This document shows, one piece after another, positions 8,789 through 17,705 of a DNA stretch of 64,000 bases (its first letter is position 1; every line of letters starts with the position of its first letter). The position numbers were made by a program, and so were the translations under genes. Below the pieces are notes generated by a model. The model was given only the letters and a program-made list of their open reading frames with translations, made no database searches and was not told where the DNA came from. The DNA comes from Bradyrhizobium sp. Ce-3 (GTDB lineage: Bacteria > Pseudomonadota > Alphaproteobacteria > Rhizobiales > Xanthobacteraceae), in the NCBI RefSeq assembly GCF_022835695.1, contig NZ_BQUV01000004.1:248001-312000 (forward strand). The letters run 5' to 3'.

Positions 8789-8894
8789 ATTTCGACCATC
8801 GTCAGGGAATAAACTCGCTCGAAAATGATTATGGTGCGGGGGCGCCTGCGCTACAACGTGGCGTTCAGTGCATCAGGCAGGGGCGGGCTTCTCA

Positions 8895-10193
8895 ATGTCG
8901 TGCAGCTATGACCGGACAGCGCGGCCTGTCATGCGGACGCTCCTCGGGGCGGCAAGCGCGATTGCGTGTCTTGGATTTGTCATATCCGGCGTGGCGCGCG
9001 CCAACGACGCCCCTGCCCCGTCGCCGGAGAAGCTCGAACGGATCACCGCGTTCTTCGACAACGAGGTTGCGACAGGAAAGATTCCGGGCGCGGTCATTCT
9101 GATCCAGCAGCACGGCAAGCCGGTCTATCTGAAAACCTTCGGCTATCGCGACGTCACGACCAAATCGCCGATGCGCCCGGACACCATGTTCGCGCTGCAT
9201 TCGATGACCAAGCCGATCACCAACACCGCCGCGATGATGCTGGTCGACGAAGGCAAGCTGTCGCCGCAGGACCCGCTGTCGAAATACATTCCCGCCTTCG
9301 CCGACGTGAAGGTCGCCATCGAGCCGGACGGTGGCAACGATCCGGCCAAGGTCGAGCTGGTGCCGCCGATCCGGCCCGTGACCATCGAAGATATCATGCG
9401 GCACACGTCGGGCATCACCTACGAATATATCGGCGCCGACTGGATCCAGAAAATCTACCGCGCGGGACATTTGTTCGACGGCCAATTCGACAACAAGGAG
9501 TTCGTCGCGCGGCTGGCCAAGCTGCCGCTGTCGCGGCAGCCGGGCACGATGTGGCGTTACGGTCACTCCACCGACGTGCTCGGCCGGGTGATCGAGATCG
9601 TCTCCGGCAAGACGCTCTATCAGTTCGAGAAGGAGCGCCTGTTCGATCCCCTGAAGATGAACGACACCAGCTACGTGCTCAACGCCGAGACCGAACGGAC
9701 ACGGCTCGCCGAGCCGCTGCCCTCGGACACCATCCTGATCGAAGGCGAGAACGACCGGCGCGCGCATCCGGAATGGGAATCCGGCGGCGGCGGCCTGGTG
9801 TCGACCATCCTCGACTATGCGCGCTTCGCGCAGATGCTGCTCAACGGCGGCGAGCTGGACGGCAGGCGCTATCTGAGCCCCACAGCCTTCAAGACCATGA
9901 CGACGGACCATATCGGGCCGGGCTCCGGCGTCGGCCGCGACTATTGGTACTTCCCCGGCGACGGTTTTGGCTACGGCTACGGGATCGCGGTGCGCACCGA
10001 TCCCGGCATCGCCAAGCCGCCGCCACCCGGCTCGATCGGCGAGTTGAAATGGGACAGCGGCAGCGGCACCTATTTCGGCATCGATCCGAAACTCGACATG
10101 ATCTACATCATGCTCGAGCAGACCCAGAACGAACGCCAGCGCATCACACCGGCCTTCCGCAAGCTGGTGTATGATGCGTTCAGCCCGGATTGA
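8895..10193 (+). CDS. secreted serine hydrolase, beta-lactamase/penicillin-binding-protein superfamily
   Basis: About 432 residues with an N-terminal signal peptide (hydrophobic core TLLGAASAIACLGFVISG, cleavage near ARA-ND). The SxxK nucleophile motif is HSMTKP and the second motif is the Tyr-containing WRYGHSTDVLG, as in class C beta-lactamase-like esterases and EstB-type proteins. GSGTYFGIDP near the C-terminus lies where the KTG-like third motif would be. The start is uncertain between 8868 (GTG), 8895 (ATG, with AGGGGCGGG upstream, chosen) and 8931. It probably hydrolyses an ester, amide or peptide in the periplasm; true beta-lactamase activity is not implied. Confidence 0.88.
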   Translation: MSCSYDRTARPVMRTLLGAASAIACLGFVISGVARANDAPAPSPEKLERITAFFDNEVATGKIPGAVILIQQHGKPVYLKTFGYRDVTTKSPMRPDTMFALHSMTKPITNTAAMMLVDEGKLSPQDPLSKYIPAFADVKVAIEPDGGNDPAKVELVPPIRPVTIEDIMRHTSGITYEYIGADWIQKIYRAGHLFDGQFDNKEFVARLAKLPLSRQPGTMWRYGHSTDVLGRVIEIVSGKTLYQFEKERLFDPLKMNDTSYVLNAETERTRLAEPLPSDTILIEGENDRRAHPEWESGGGGLVSTILDYARFAQMLLNGGELDGRRYLSPTAFKTMTTDHIGPGSGVGRDYWYFPGDGFGYGYGIAVRTDPGIAKPPPPGSIGELKWDSGSGTYFGIDPKLDMIYIMLEQTQNERQRITPAFRKLVYDAFSPD

Positions 10194-10210
10194 GATCAGT
10201 CACTGGCTCC

Positions 10211-10292
10211 GTCATTGCGAGCGCAGCGAAGCAATCCATTTCTCCGCACGGGACAGATGGATTGCTTCGTCGCTTGCGCTCCTCGCAATGAC
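10211..10292. repeat. palindromic intergenic repeat, type GTCATTGCGAGC
   Basis: GTCATTGCGAGCGCAGCGAA at 10211-10230 and its inverse ending CTCGCAATGAC at 10282-10292 enclose a second inverted pair (GCAATCCAT and ATGGATTGC). This is a third palindromic repeat family, again typical of Bradyrhizobium, between the convergent serine hydrolase and zinc-finger genes. Confidence 0.8.
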
Positions 10293-10311
10293 GGGGTGAA
10301 AACATCCCACC

Positions 10312-10533
10312 TTACGATTTCCGCCGAACCATCTCCTGCCGGCGCCGTGCTGCGGCCGCGATCAGGCTCGCGGTGCATTCGTTGCAGACGAACGCACACG
10401 CATCCGTAAACAAGCCGATCCGTGCATCGAGGCCGATCGCATCGTCGTCGATGATCCCATCGATGATACCGGCGCAGCACGCGCATTGGTGGCGCGACGC
10501 CAATTCCCGCTCCATGACGAGGCCTCCGGCCAT
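10312..10533 (-). CDS. stand-alone ClpX C4-type zinc-finger protein
   Basis: A 73-residue protein from ATG 10533 (AGGGA upstream). Four cysteines in two pairs, CACC near residue 17 and CNEC near residue 52, with the surrounding AFVCNECTASLI resemble the ClpX N-terminal zinc-binding domain (pattern CxxC-x(n)-CxxC followed by an amphipathic helix), but there is no AAA+ domain. The spacer between pairs is longer than in ClpX proper. Free ClpX-type zinc domains could act as adaptors or decoys for ClpXP substrates; that is inference. An 18-bp palindrome lies 17 bp upstream of the start. Confidence 0.7.
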   Translation of the reverse strand: MAGGLVMERELASRHQCACCAGIIDGIIDDDAIGLDARIGLFTDACAFVCNECTASLIAAAARRRQEMVRRKS

Positions 10534-10550
10534 CGCTGCTTCCCTCACGC

Positions 10551-10568
10551 TATATACTATCGTATATA
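10551..10568. promoter_or_regulatory. TATATAC palindrome upstream of the zinc-finger gene
   Basis: TATATACTATCGTATATA is a perfect 7-bp inverted repeat around the 4-base centre TATC. It lies in the divergent gap between the zinc-finger gene (start 10533) and the beta-propeller gene (start 10694), in strikingly AT-rich sequence for this genome. It is either a -10 region or a dimer operator. Confidence 0.5.
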
Positions 10569-10693
10569 TCGAGCCGACAAGGCAGGCGGGTGAACAATCC
10601 GGTCGGGAACCCTGCAGACAACAACCATCGACCGGAGACGATCGCCAAAAAAATCCTGCCTGGTCCAACCAGGTTCATTGAGGAAACGCGATC

Positions 10694-11698
10694 ATGACAA
10701 AGAAGAATGGCGACGCGGGACGTCCGCGCGCAACGGGAGAACTGCTCGAGATCCGCCGCGCGTCGCTAGCGAGTGCTGCGGTCACTATCTTAGCGCTTGG
10801 CACGGCCGGCATCGCCTGCGCCGAAACCGCTCCGGTCGGCGTTCCCGACAAGAGCTTTCCGGAAAGCGTGACCTCGACCTCCGACGGGACGCTTTACGTC
10901 GGCAGCTTCAACCATGGCGGCGTGACCAGGATCTCCGGCGGCAAGGCCGAGCAGCTGGTCAAGCCGGGTGCCGCCGACAGCCGCTCGACCTTGGGCGTGC
11001 TCGCCGACGAGAAGAGCGGTACGCTCTATGTCTGCTCCAACGACATCAGCGCGATGGGCGTTGCCGGGCCGAGCGACGTCAAGGGTGCCTGGCTGAAGAC
11101 CTTCGATCTCAAGAGCGGCGCGCCGAAGGGCAGTTTTGCCCTGAGCGATCCGAAATCGTTCTGCAACGACATCGTGGTCGGCGCCGACGGCACCGCCTAT
11201 GTCAGCGACTCCTTCGCGCCGTACGTCTACAGCCTGAAGCCCGGCGGCACGGCGCTGGCGACGTTTGCGACCGATCCGCAGCTTGCGCCGGCCAAGGACG
11301 GCGTCGGCCTCGACGGCATCGCGATCGGCGCCGACGGCAACCTCTACGTCACCACCTTCATCCCGGCAAAACTGTTCAAGATCGAGATGAAGGACGGCAA
11401 GGCCGGCGCCGTGACCGAGCTGAAGCCGTCGCGGCCGCTCGACCACGCCGACGCGCTGCGCGCCCATGGCAGCGGCTTCCTGCTGATCGAGGGCAATGGC
11501 AAGCTCGACAAGGTCACGGTGAAGGGCAGTGAAGCCACCATCGACACCATCAAGGATGGTCTGGCCGAGCCGGTCTCCGTGACGCAGGTCGGCGATGTCG
11601 GCTGGATCGCCGAGGGCAAGCTGTCCTATGTGATCGGCGACAACAAGGGCAAGGACCCCGGCCCGTTCAAGCTGACGCCGGTGGCATTGCCGCAGTAG
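10694..11698 (+). CDS. secreted NHL/SMP-30-like beta-propeller protein
   Basis: A 334-residue protein. A long basic N-region (residues 1-25) precedes a signal sequence ending near ACA-ET (about residue 44). The body has repeated propeller blades of the type GTLYVGSFNHGGV, GTLYVCSND, GTAYVSDSFAPYVY, GNLYVTTFIPAKLFKI and GFLLIEGNGKLDKV, each a DG-x-LYV strand pair, as in SMP-30/gluconolactonase and NHL proteins. A lactonase or sensor role is possible; the metal ligands of SMP-30 lactonases cannot be assigned with confidence. It is preceded by AGGAAACG and followed by palindromic repeats. Confidence 0.75.
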   Translation: MTKKNGDAGRPRATGELLEIRRASLASAAVTILALGTAGIACAETAPVGVPDKSFPESVTSTSDGTLYVGSFNHGGVTRISGGKAEQLVKPGAADSRSTLGVLADEKSGTLYVCSNDISAMGVAGPSDVKGAWLKTFDLKSGAPKGSFALSDPKSFCNDIVVGADGTAYVSDSFAPYVYSLKPGGTALATFATDPQLAPAKDGVGLDGIAIGADGNLYVTTFIPAKLFKIEMKDGKAGAVTELKPSRPLDHADALRAHGSGFLLIEGNGKLDKVTVKGSEATIDTIKDGLAEPVSVTQVGDVGWIAEGKLSYVIGDNKGKDPGPFKLTPVALPQ

Positions 11699-11705
11699 CC
11701 ACCGT

Positions 11706-11834
11706 TGTCATCGCCCGGCCTGTGCGCAATTGCGCACATGGACCGGGCGATCCAGTACGCCGCGGCCTATCGGCTCAAGCACTGCGGCCTCTGGAATACT
11801 GGATCACCCGCATGCGCAGGTGATGACACTGAGC
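11706..11834. repeat. palindromic intergenic repeat, copy 1
   Basis: Begins TGTCATCGCCCGG and ends GGTGATGACA(CTGAGC), so its ends are inverted; inside, GATCCAGTA (near 11749) pairs with TACTGGATC (near 11797). Positions 11742-11817 are identical over 76 bases to 13179-13254 in the second copy. The gene-free stretch 11699-11911 holds only this repeat and the start of copy 2. Confidence 0.8.
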
Positions 11835-11893
11835 GAGCTGAACAATCACCTCGTCACTCTGAGAGGACGTGACGCTCCGTGCTCGCCCACCGC

Positions 11894-11911
11894 TGTCATC
11901 GCCCGGCTCGA
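11894..11911. repeat. palindromic intergenic repeat, copy 2, left part
   Basis: TGTCATCGCCCGGCTCGA is the left end of a second copy of the repeat; it continues at 13180 on the other side of the IS element. The last five bases CTCGA are the target-site duplication. Confidence 0.75.
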
Positions 11912-11961
11912 TGTTCAGCCCGGGGACATGACCGACGGGTGTTCGGGGACATAGCCGACAC
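11912..11961 (+). repeat. IS481 left terminal inverted repeat
   Basis: 50 bases, exact inverse of 13125-13174. It contains an internal near-repeat (GGGGACATGACCGAC and GGGGACATAGCCGAC), likely two transposase binding sites. Confidence 0.9.
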
Positions 11962-12001
11962 ATCATAGTGGAGGGATTTGGCAAAGTGGGAGGCCAAGTC
12001 C

Positions 12002-13171
12002 ATGCCCTGGCGTGAGGTGTCGGTGATGGATCAAAGGCGCGAGTTTGTACGGCTTGCGATGCAGGAGGGCGCGAACCGGCGCGAGCTCTGCCGTCGGTTC
12101 AACATTCATCCCGACACGGCTTACAAGTGGCTCGCACGATGGCAGGCGGATCAATCCGTCGCGGACCGATCGCGCCGGCCGCATTCGAGCCCAGGACGAA
12201 CCGATTGCAAGCTCGAAGAGCGCATTTTGTCGGTACGCGATGCTCATCCGGCGTGGGGAGCTCGCAAGATCGCTCGCTGCCTGGAACGAGAAGGCGATCA
12301 TGCGCCGGCAGTTTCGACGGTCCATGAGATCTTGCGTCGAGCCGGCCGCATCAAGCCTCCGCTCGGCGGCGCAGTGGCAAGCCAGCGTTTCGAGATGCCG
12401 GCCCCCAATCTGTTGTGGCAGATGGACTTCAAAGGCTGGATTCGGCTCGGCAACGACGCTCAATGCCATCCTCTGACAGTGGTCGACGACCACTCGCGCT
12501 ATGATCTGTGCCTACAGGCCTGCGCCGATCAACGCACCGATACGGTGCGTAACCGTCTGGAGAAGACCTTCCGTCATTACGGTCTGCCGGAGGCCTTCTT
12601 CGTCGACAATGGTTCACCGTGGGGGGATCCTTCTGGCGAGCGGTGGACGCGGTTCTCGGTCTGGCTGCTCAAGCTCGGCATCGCGGTCATCCACAGTCGC
12701 CCCTATCATCCGCAAAGCCGTGGCAAGAACGAACGGTTCCATCGCACGCTCGCCGCCGAGGTCTTCGCGCTGCGGCACTTCCGTGATCTCGCGGAGGCAC
12801 AGCGCGCCTTTGACGCCTGGCGGGAGGTCTACAACTTCGAACGGCCGCATGAGGCGCTTGGCCAGCAGGTGCCGGCCAGTCGATATCGGCCGAGCCTGCG
12901 GGCCATGCCCGATCGCTTGCCGGAGGTCGAATACGACAGCCACGAGATCGTGCGCCACGTCTCCACGACCAAGGCCTACATCAGCTTCAAGGGATGCCTC
13001 TGGAAGGTCCCGCAGGCCTTCCGCGGTGAGCGCCTTGCCATTCGCCCCTCACCAAACAGTGCGCAATACGGGGTCTTCTTCGCCGCCCACCAAGTCGCTA
13101 TCATTGACTTGGCGAGCAGAAAAAGTGTCGGCTATGTCCCCGAACACCCGTCGGTCATGTCCCCGGGCTGA
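12002..13171 (+). CDS. IS481-family DDE transposase
   Basis: A 389-residue transposase. Residues about 10-60 form a helix-turn-helix (NRRELCRRFNIHPDTAYKWL), followed by a second HTH-like domain (WGARKIARCL). The rve integrase core has WQMDFKGW (first Asp), FFVDNGSPWG (second Asp) and GKNERFHRTL (Glu), completing the DDE triad. The ATG at 12002 (MPWREVSVMDQRREF) is the conserved start of this transposase group; an in-frame TTG at 11978 with GAGGG upstream is an alternative. The frame is intact, so the element may be mobile. Confidence 0.95.
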   Translation: MPWREVSVMDQRREFVRLAMQEGANRRELCRRFNIHPDTAYKWLARWQADQSVADRSRRPHSSPGRTDCKLEERILSVRDAHPAWGARKIARCLEREGDHAPAVSTVHEILRRAGRIKPPLGGAVASQRFEMPAPNLLWQMDFKGWIRLGNDAQCHPLTVVDDHSRYDLCLQACADQRTDTVRNRLEKTFRHYGLPEAFFVDNGSPWGDPSGERWTRFSVWLLKLGIAVIHSRPYHPQSRGKNERFHRTLAAEVFALRHFRDLAEAQRAFDAWREVYNFERPHEALGQQVPASRYRPSLRAMPDRLPEVEYDSHEIVRHVSTTKAYISFKGCLWKVPQAFRGERLAIRPSPNSAQYGVFFAAHQVAIIDLASRKSVGYVPEHPSVMSPG

Positions 13172-13174
13172 ACA
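13125..13174 (-). repeat. IS481 right terminal inverted repeat
   Basis: Exact inverse of 11912-11961 over 50 bases. The last codons and the stop of the transposase gene lie within it. Confidence 0.9.
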
Positions 13175-13271
13175 CTCGACCGGGCGATCCAGTACGCCGC
13201 GGCCTATCGGCTCAAGCACTGCGGCCTCTGGAATACTGGATCACCCGCATGCGCGAGTGATGACACTGAGC
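13175..13271. repeat. palindromic intergenic repeat, copy 2, right part
   Basis: Starts with the CTCGA target duplication and continues the interrupted repeat copy to TGATGACACTGAGC; 13179-13254 is identical to 11742-11817. The remaining stretch 13272-13491 before the rhodanese gene has no open gene; it contains the hairpin GCCGGC-AGC-GCCGGC near 13387-13401 and a T-rich segment (GGGGTTGTTTTCGATATTTT near 13412) that may be another dispersed intergenic repeat. Confidence 0.75.
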
Positions 13272-13491
13272 AAGAACCCCCGACAGCCTGCCAACGGCGG
13301 GCGGCTCGAAGGACGGCCTGCACGATTTCGGAATAATGGAAACGTACCGCTGAGTTGCCCGACGTGTCAAGTCACCATGTCGAACGCCGGCAGCCGCCGG
13401 CTACTGTGCATGGGGTTGTTTTCGATATTTTGGCGGAGCGCCCCTGCGACCTGGCACCGATGCGGTCGCGCCACCGTCACCGCGTCATCCG

Positions 13492-14724
13492 CTAGATCAC
13501 ATAAAACCCGTGGGTGCCGTCACGGCGCAGCTGCTCGACCAGGCCATATTCCCAATCGAGATAGGCCTGCATCGCCTGCTCGGCGACGCCGGCGCCTTCA
13601 TAGGGACGCCGGTAGCGGTGCGCGGGGTCGGGCTTCGGCACGACGCGCGGCGGACCGATCTCGAGCCGGCCGTCATAGCCGCCCTCGAGCACATCGACCT
13701 CCCAGCCCATCTGCGCAAGCCAGGACGCCGTCATGTCGGCACGGATGCCCCTGTCGTCGGTGAGCACGATGCGCGCGCCGCGCACCGGGGCGGCCATGTC
13801 GATTTCCTGCACCAGCTGGCCACCGGCATAATGGCGGAAGCCGGCGAGATGGCCGGCGGCGTATTCGTCGGCATCGCGGACGTCGAAGCGATACAGCGTG
13901 CGCTGCGCGTCCTTTTCCAGTGCGGCCAGTTCAGCCGCGCCGATGTGACGGACGCCGGCGCGATAGGCGACGTCGCGGGCATTGCCGGCCGCGCCTTCGA
14001 ACGGCCCGACGCCGCCGCGCTTGCCGGCACCATGTTCGAGATCGTGCTTGGCGAGCGTCCAGCCGATCGTGCCGTTGCGCAGCGCCCGCACCTTGTTCGG
14101 CAGCCCGGCATTGATCAGCGACTGCGTGCCGATGATCGAGCGGGTGCGGCCGGCGCAGTTGACGATGACGGTGGTGTCGGGATCGGGCGCCGCGCTGCCG
14201 GCGCGCAGCACCAGCTCGGCGCCGGGCACGCTGACCGAGCCCGGGATGTTCATGGTGGCATATTCGTCGAAGCGGCGGACATCGAGGATCGCGATGTTGG
14301 CCTTGTCCGAGATCAGCGCGGCGACCTCGTCGGCGCTCAGCGACGGCGTATGCCGGCGCGACTCGACCAGCTCGCCGAACGCCTTGGCGTAGGAATTGAC
14401 GTCCTCGAACACCTCGTAGCCGGCCGCCTTCCAGCCCTGCAGGCCGCCGGCGAGCACAGCGACGCCGCTGTAGCCCAGTGCCTGCAACTCCCGAGCCGCG
14501 GCTTCGACCAGCCCCTCGCCATTGTCGTAGAGCACGATCGGCACGTCCTTGCGCGGCAAGCGCAGCTCGGCCTCGAACGCGATCCGGCCCGCCGCCATGT
14601 TGGCGGCGAACAGCGGGTGGCCGGTGGCGAACTCCGCCTCATGCCTGACGTCGAGCAGCGCGATCTCCCGGCGCAGCAGCAGCATTGCACGGATGTTCTG
14701 GGGTGTGACGGAAGAAACTGTCAT
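13492..14724 (-). CDS. multi-domain rhodanese (sulfurtransferase) protein
   Basis: A 410-residue protein with at least three rhodanese folds: about residues 5-105 (ALLDVRHEAEFATGHP), 125-225 (IAILDVRRFDEYATMNIPG) and 255-345 (LYRFDVRDADEYAAGHLAG). Only the second has a catalytic cysteine (VIVNCAGRTRSI, about residue 190); the first and third have Asp-containing loops (VLYDNGEG, VLTDDRGI) instead. A C-terminal tail of about 60 residues is unrelated. It likely handles sulfane sulfur or acts as a scaffold. The ATG at 14724 begins the conserved MTVSSVTPQNI; ten further upstream residues in frame look non-conserved. Divergent from glgC. Confidence 0.85.
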   Translation of the reverse strand: MTVSSVTPQNIRAMLLLRREIALLDVRHEAEFATGHPLFAANMAAGRIAFEAELRLPRKDVPIVLYDNGEGLVEAAARELQALGYSGVAVLAGGLQGWKAAGYEVFEDVNSYAKAFGELVESRRHTPSLSADEVAALISDKANIAILDVRRFDEYATMNIPGSVSVPGAELVLRAGSAAPDPDTTVIVNCAGRTRSIIGTQSLINAGLPNKVRALRNGTIGWTLAKHDLEHGAGKRGGVGPFEGAAGNARDVAYRAGVRHIGAAELAALEKDAQRTLYRFDVRDADEYAAGHLAGFRHYAGGQLVQEIDMAAPVRGARIVLTDDRGIRADMTASWLAQMGWEVDVLEGGYDGRLEIGPPRVVPKPDPAHRYRRPYEGAGVAEQAMQAYLDWEYGLVEQLRRDGTHGFYVI

Positions 14725-14799
14725 GGAATGCTGGCCTGGGCAGGAAACGGGCAAGCTTGCTGTAGGCCGAAATCGCGTGCCGTCAATAGCCTTAACCAG

Positions 14800-14835
14800 C
14801 CCGCAACCCCGATCTTCACGAGAAGGGGTTGCGGG
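14800..14835. repeat. inverted repeat between the rhodanese gene and glgC
   Basis: CCCGCAACCCC (14800-14810) pairs perfectly with GGGGTTGCGGG (14825-14835) across a 14-base loop in the divergent promoter region. It could be an operator or a structure in the 5' leader of glgC. Confidence 0.45.
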
Positions 14836-14969
14836 AACGAAAGTCTGTCATCCCGCTTTGCCCAACCGGGGCGCGCTTGCTACGTTCCAATCGGCCCCGT
14901 CGGCGCCCGATCAGGCCTTCCGGACAAGAGAAGGCAGCGGGGCCAACCTGAAGTTCTGGGAGGATGACC

Positions 14970-16232
14970 ATGAGATCAGTCGGAAATGAACCCTTGTCGC
15001 GTCACGCCCTCGCTTTCGTGCTGGCCGGCGGACGCGGCAGCAGACTTCAGGAGCTCACCGACAAGCGCGCCAAGCCGGCGGTGTACTTCGGCGGAAAATC
15101 CCGCATCATCGATTTCGCGCTCTCCAATGCGGTGAATTCCGGTATCCGCCGCATCGCGGTGGCGACCCAATACAAGGCGCACAGCCTGATCCGGCATCTG
15201 CAAGGCGGCTGGAACTTCTTCCGCCCGGAGCGAAACGAGAGTTTCGACATCCTGCCTGCGAGCCAGCGCGTGTCCGAGACGATGTGGTATGTCGGCACGG
15301 CCGACGCGGTCTACCAGAACATCGACATCATCGAGGCGCACGGCACCAAGTACATTTTGGTGCTGGCCGGCGACCACGTCTACAAGATGGACTACGAGAT
15401 CATGCTGAAGCAGCATGTCGAGAGCGGCGCCGACGTCACGGTCGGCTGCCTCGAGATGCCGCGGGCGGAATCCTCCGGCTTCGGCATCATGCATATCGAC
15501 GAGAGCGGCCTGATCCAGTCGTTCCTGGAGAAGCCGGCCGACCCGCCGCCGATGCCCGGCAAGCCCGACAAGTCGCTCGCCAGCATGGGGATCTACGTCT
15601 TCAATTCCGAATTCCTGTTCGACGAATTGCGCCGCGATGCCGCCGATCCGAACTCGGCCCACGATTTCGGCAAGGACATCATCCCCTATATCGTGAAGCA
15701 TGGCCGGGCGATCGCGCATCAGTTCAACGATTCCTGCGTCCGCTCCGGCGACGATCCGCGCTCCTATTGGCGCGATGCCGGCACCGTCGACGCCTATTGG
15801 GGCGCCAACATCGACCTCACCGACGTGGTGCCGGAGCTGGATCTCTATGATCGGTCATGGCCGATCTGGACCTATGCCGAGATCACCCCGCCCGCCAAGT
15901 TCGTGCATGACGAGGACGGCCGCCGCGGCCAGGCAGTGACGTCGCTGGTCTCCGGTGCCTGCATCATCTCGGGCGCGTCGCTGCGACGCTCGCTGCTGTT
16001 CACCGGCGTCCACGTCAATTCCTACGCCAATGTCGAGAACGCGGTGATCATGCCCTATGTGAATGTCGGCCGCGGCGCGCGGCTGAAGAACGTGGTGATC
16101 GATCGCGGCGTGCGAATTCCCGAGGGGCTCGTGGTCGGCGAGGATCCAGAGTTCGACGGCAAGCGCTTCCGCACCACCGAGAACGGGATCACGCTGATCA
16201 CGCAATCGATGATCGACAGGCTCGGCACATGA
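14970..16232 (+). CDS. glgC: glucose-1-phosphate adenylyltransferase (ADP-glucose pyrophosphorylase)
   Basis: A 420-residue GlgC making ADP-glucose from ATP and glucose-1-phosphate, the committed step of glycogen synthesis. [23 protein letters not shown] is the nucleotide-binding and allosteric N-terminus; [35 protein letters not shown] and FLEKP are active-site segments; the C-terminal third is a left-handed beta-helix ([22 protein letters not shown]). Of two nearby ATGs, 14970 is chosen because GGGAGG at 14958-14963 sits six bases ahead of it, too close to the first ATG at 14964. Its stop overlaps the glgA start by four bases, indicating translational coupling. Confidence 0.97.
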   Translation: MRSVGNEPLSRHALAFVLAGGRGSRLQELTDKRAKPAVYFGGKSRIIDFALSNAVNSGIRRIAVATQYKAHSLIRHLQGGWNFFRPERNESFDILPASQRVSETMWYVGTADAVYQNIDIIEAHGTKYILVLAGDHVYKMDYEIMLKQHVESGADVTVGCLEMPRAESSGFGIMHIDESGLIQSFLEKPADPPPMPGKPDKSLASMGIYVFNSEFLFDELRRDAADPNSAHDFGKDIIPYIVKHGRAIAHQFNDSCVRSGDDPRSYWRDAGTVDAYWGANIDLTDVVPELDLYDRSWPIWTYAEITPPAKFVHDEDGRRGQAVTSLVSGACIISGASLRRSLLFTGVHVNSYANVENAVIMPYVNVGRGARLKNVVIDRGVRIPEGLVVGEDPEFDGKRFRTTENGITLITQSMIDRLGT

Positions 16233-17683
16233 CGCCAATCCGCGTCCTCGCGGTCGCTTCGGAAGTCTACCCGATCGTCAAGACCGGCGGCCTCGCCGAC
16301 GTGGTCGGCGCGCTGCCGGCCGCGCTGAAGGATCACGGCGTCGCAACGCGGACGCTGGTGCCGGGCTATCCTGCCGTGCTGAACGCGCTGGCCGCGGCAG
16401 AAACGCTGCTGCATCAGGACGACTTCTACGGCGGGCCGATCCGACTGCTCAGCGGCTCGCATGACGGCCTCGATCTTCTCGCCCTCGACGCACCGCACCT
16501 CTATGCGCGTCCCGGCAATCCCTATGTCGGCCCCGACGGACGCGACTGGCCCGACAACGGCATCCGATTTGCGGCGCTGTCGCGGATGGCGGCCGATATC
16601 GGCCGCGGTACGATCGCCTCCTTCGTCCCCGACGTCGTGCATGCGCATGACTGGCAGGCCGGCCTCGCGCCGGCCTATCTGCATTATGCCGGCCAACCGC
16701 GGCCAGGCACCGTGATGACGGTGCACAACCTCGCCTATCAGGGCCAGTTCTCGCCGGACATGCTCGCGACCTTCGGCCTGCCGGGCGAAGCCTATTCGCT
16801 CCACGGCGTCGAATATTACGGCACCATCAGCCTGCTCAAGGCCGGCCTGCAATTCGCGGACCGCATCACCACGGTGTCGCCGACCTATGCGCAGGAAATC
16901 CAGACCGACGAGGGTGGCATGGGGTTCGGCGGCCTGCTGCGCGAACGCGCCGACGTGCTGAGCGGCATCCTCAACGGCATCGACATTGCGGTGTGGAATC
17001 CGGCCACCGACCCCGATATCGCCGCGCGCTTCAGCGCCGAACAGATGGCCGAGCGCGCGACCAACAAGGCGGCGCTGCAGCGGCGCTTCGGCCTCGAGCC
17101 GGCGCCGGATGCGATGTTGCTCGGCGTCATCAGCCGGCTGTCATGGCAGAAGGGCCTCGACCTGCTGCTCGAGAACATCCCGACACTGCTCGGCGAAGGC
17201 ATTCAGCTTGCGCTGCTCGGCAGCGGCGATCACGATCTGCAGGATCGCTATGCCGCGCTGGCGCACGACAATCCCGGACGGATCGCGGTCGTGATCGGCT
17301 ATGATGAGGCGCTGGCGCACCTGATCCAGGCCGGCTCCGACGCGCTCGCGGTGCCATCGCGCTTCGAGCCCTGCGGTCTCACCCAGCTCTGCGCGCTGCG
17401 CTACGGCGCGGTGCCGGTTGTCGCCAATGTCGGCGGCCTGGCCGACACCGTGCTGGGCTTCGACGAAGCCGCGGTCACAGGCAGCGCCGCCACCGGCGTC
17501 AAGTTCGCACCCGTGACCTCGGAAGCGCTGGCCCACGCACTGCGCAAGGCGAACCTGCTGTTCAACGACAAGGTGACCTGGCGCCGGCTGCAGCAGGCCG
17601 GCATGGCCACCGATGTCTCCTGGCACAATCGCGCCGGCCGTTATGCCGCGCTGTATCGCGAGCTCGCGGCGGCGCGCAGCTAG
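16229..17683 (+). CDS. glgA: glycogen synthase (ADP-glucose dependent)
   Basis: A 484-residue GT5 glycosyltransferase that extends alpha-1,4-glucan from ADP-glucose. The N-terminal [13 protein letters not shown] (about residues 18-30) is the ADP-glucose binding motif; [11 protein letters not shown], the hinge region [13 protein letters not shown] and the C-terminal [18 protein letters not shown] with the catalytic Glu are all present. It starts within the glgC stop (ATGA overlap). No branching enzyme or phosphorylase gene is in the window, so this is a two-gene glgCA operon here. Confidence 0.97.
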   Translation: MTPIRVLAVASEVYPIVKTGGLADVVGALPAALKDHGVATRTLVPGYPAVLNALAAAETLLHQDDFYGGPIRLLSGSHDGLDLLALDAPHLYARPGNPYVGPDGRDWPDNGIRFAALSRMAADIGRGTIASFVPDVVHAHDWQAGLAPAYLHYAGQPRPGTVMTVHNLAYQGQFSPDMLATFGLPGEAYSLHGVEYYGTISLLKAGLQFADRITTVSPTYAQEIQTDEGGMGFGGLLRERADVLSGILNGIDIAVWNPATDPDIAARFSAEQMAERATNKAALQRRFGLEPAPDAMLLGVISRLSWQKGLDLLLENIPTLLGEGIQLALLGSGDHDLQDRYAALAHDNPGRIAVVIGYDEALAHLIQAGSDALAVPSRFEPCGLTQLCALRYGAVPVVANVGGLADTVLGFDEAAVTGSAATGVKFAPVTSEALAHALRKANLLFNDKVTWRRLQQAGMATDVSWHNRAGRYAALYRELAAARS

Positions 17684-17705
17684 GCCGTCGTCAAACGCGC
17701 TGCGA

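Larger units (their letters stand above)
11912..13174 (+). mobile_element. IS481-family insertion sequence, complete
   Basis: A 1263-bp element bounded by 50-bp terminal inverted repeats that match perfectly by inspection (11912-11961 against 13125-13174, ends TGTTCAGCCCGGGGACATGA). CTCGA at 11907-11911 and 13175-13179 is a 5-bp target-site duplication. One transposase gene fills the interior and its stop codon lies inside the right repeat. Perfect ends, an intact gene and an intact duplication suggest recent, probably active, insertion. TGT ends and a single DDE transposase are typical of IS481. Confidence 0.95.

Noticed and set aside
8789-8867. Possible EcfG-type promoter (GGGAAT ... ) before the serine hydrolase
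   Set aside because: Does not match the GGAAC and CGTT elements closely enough.
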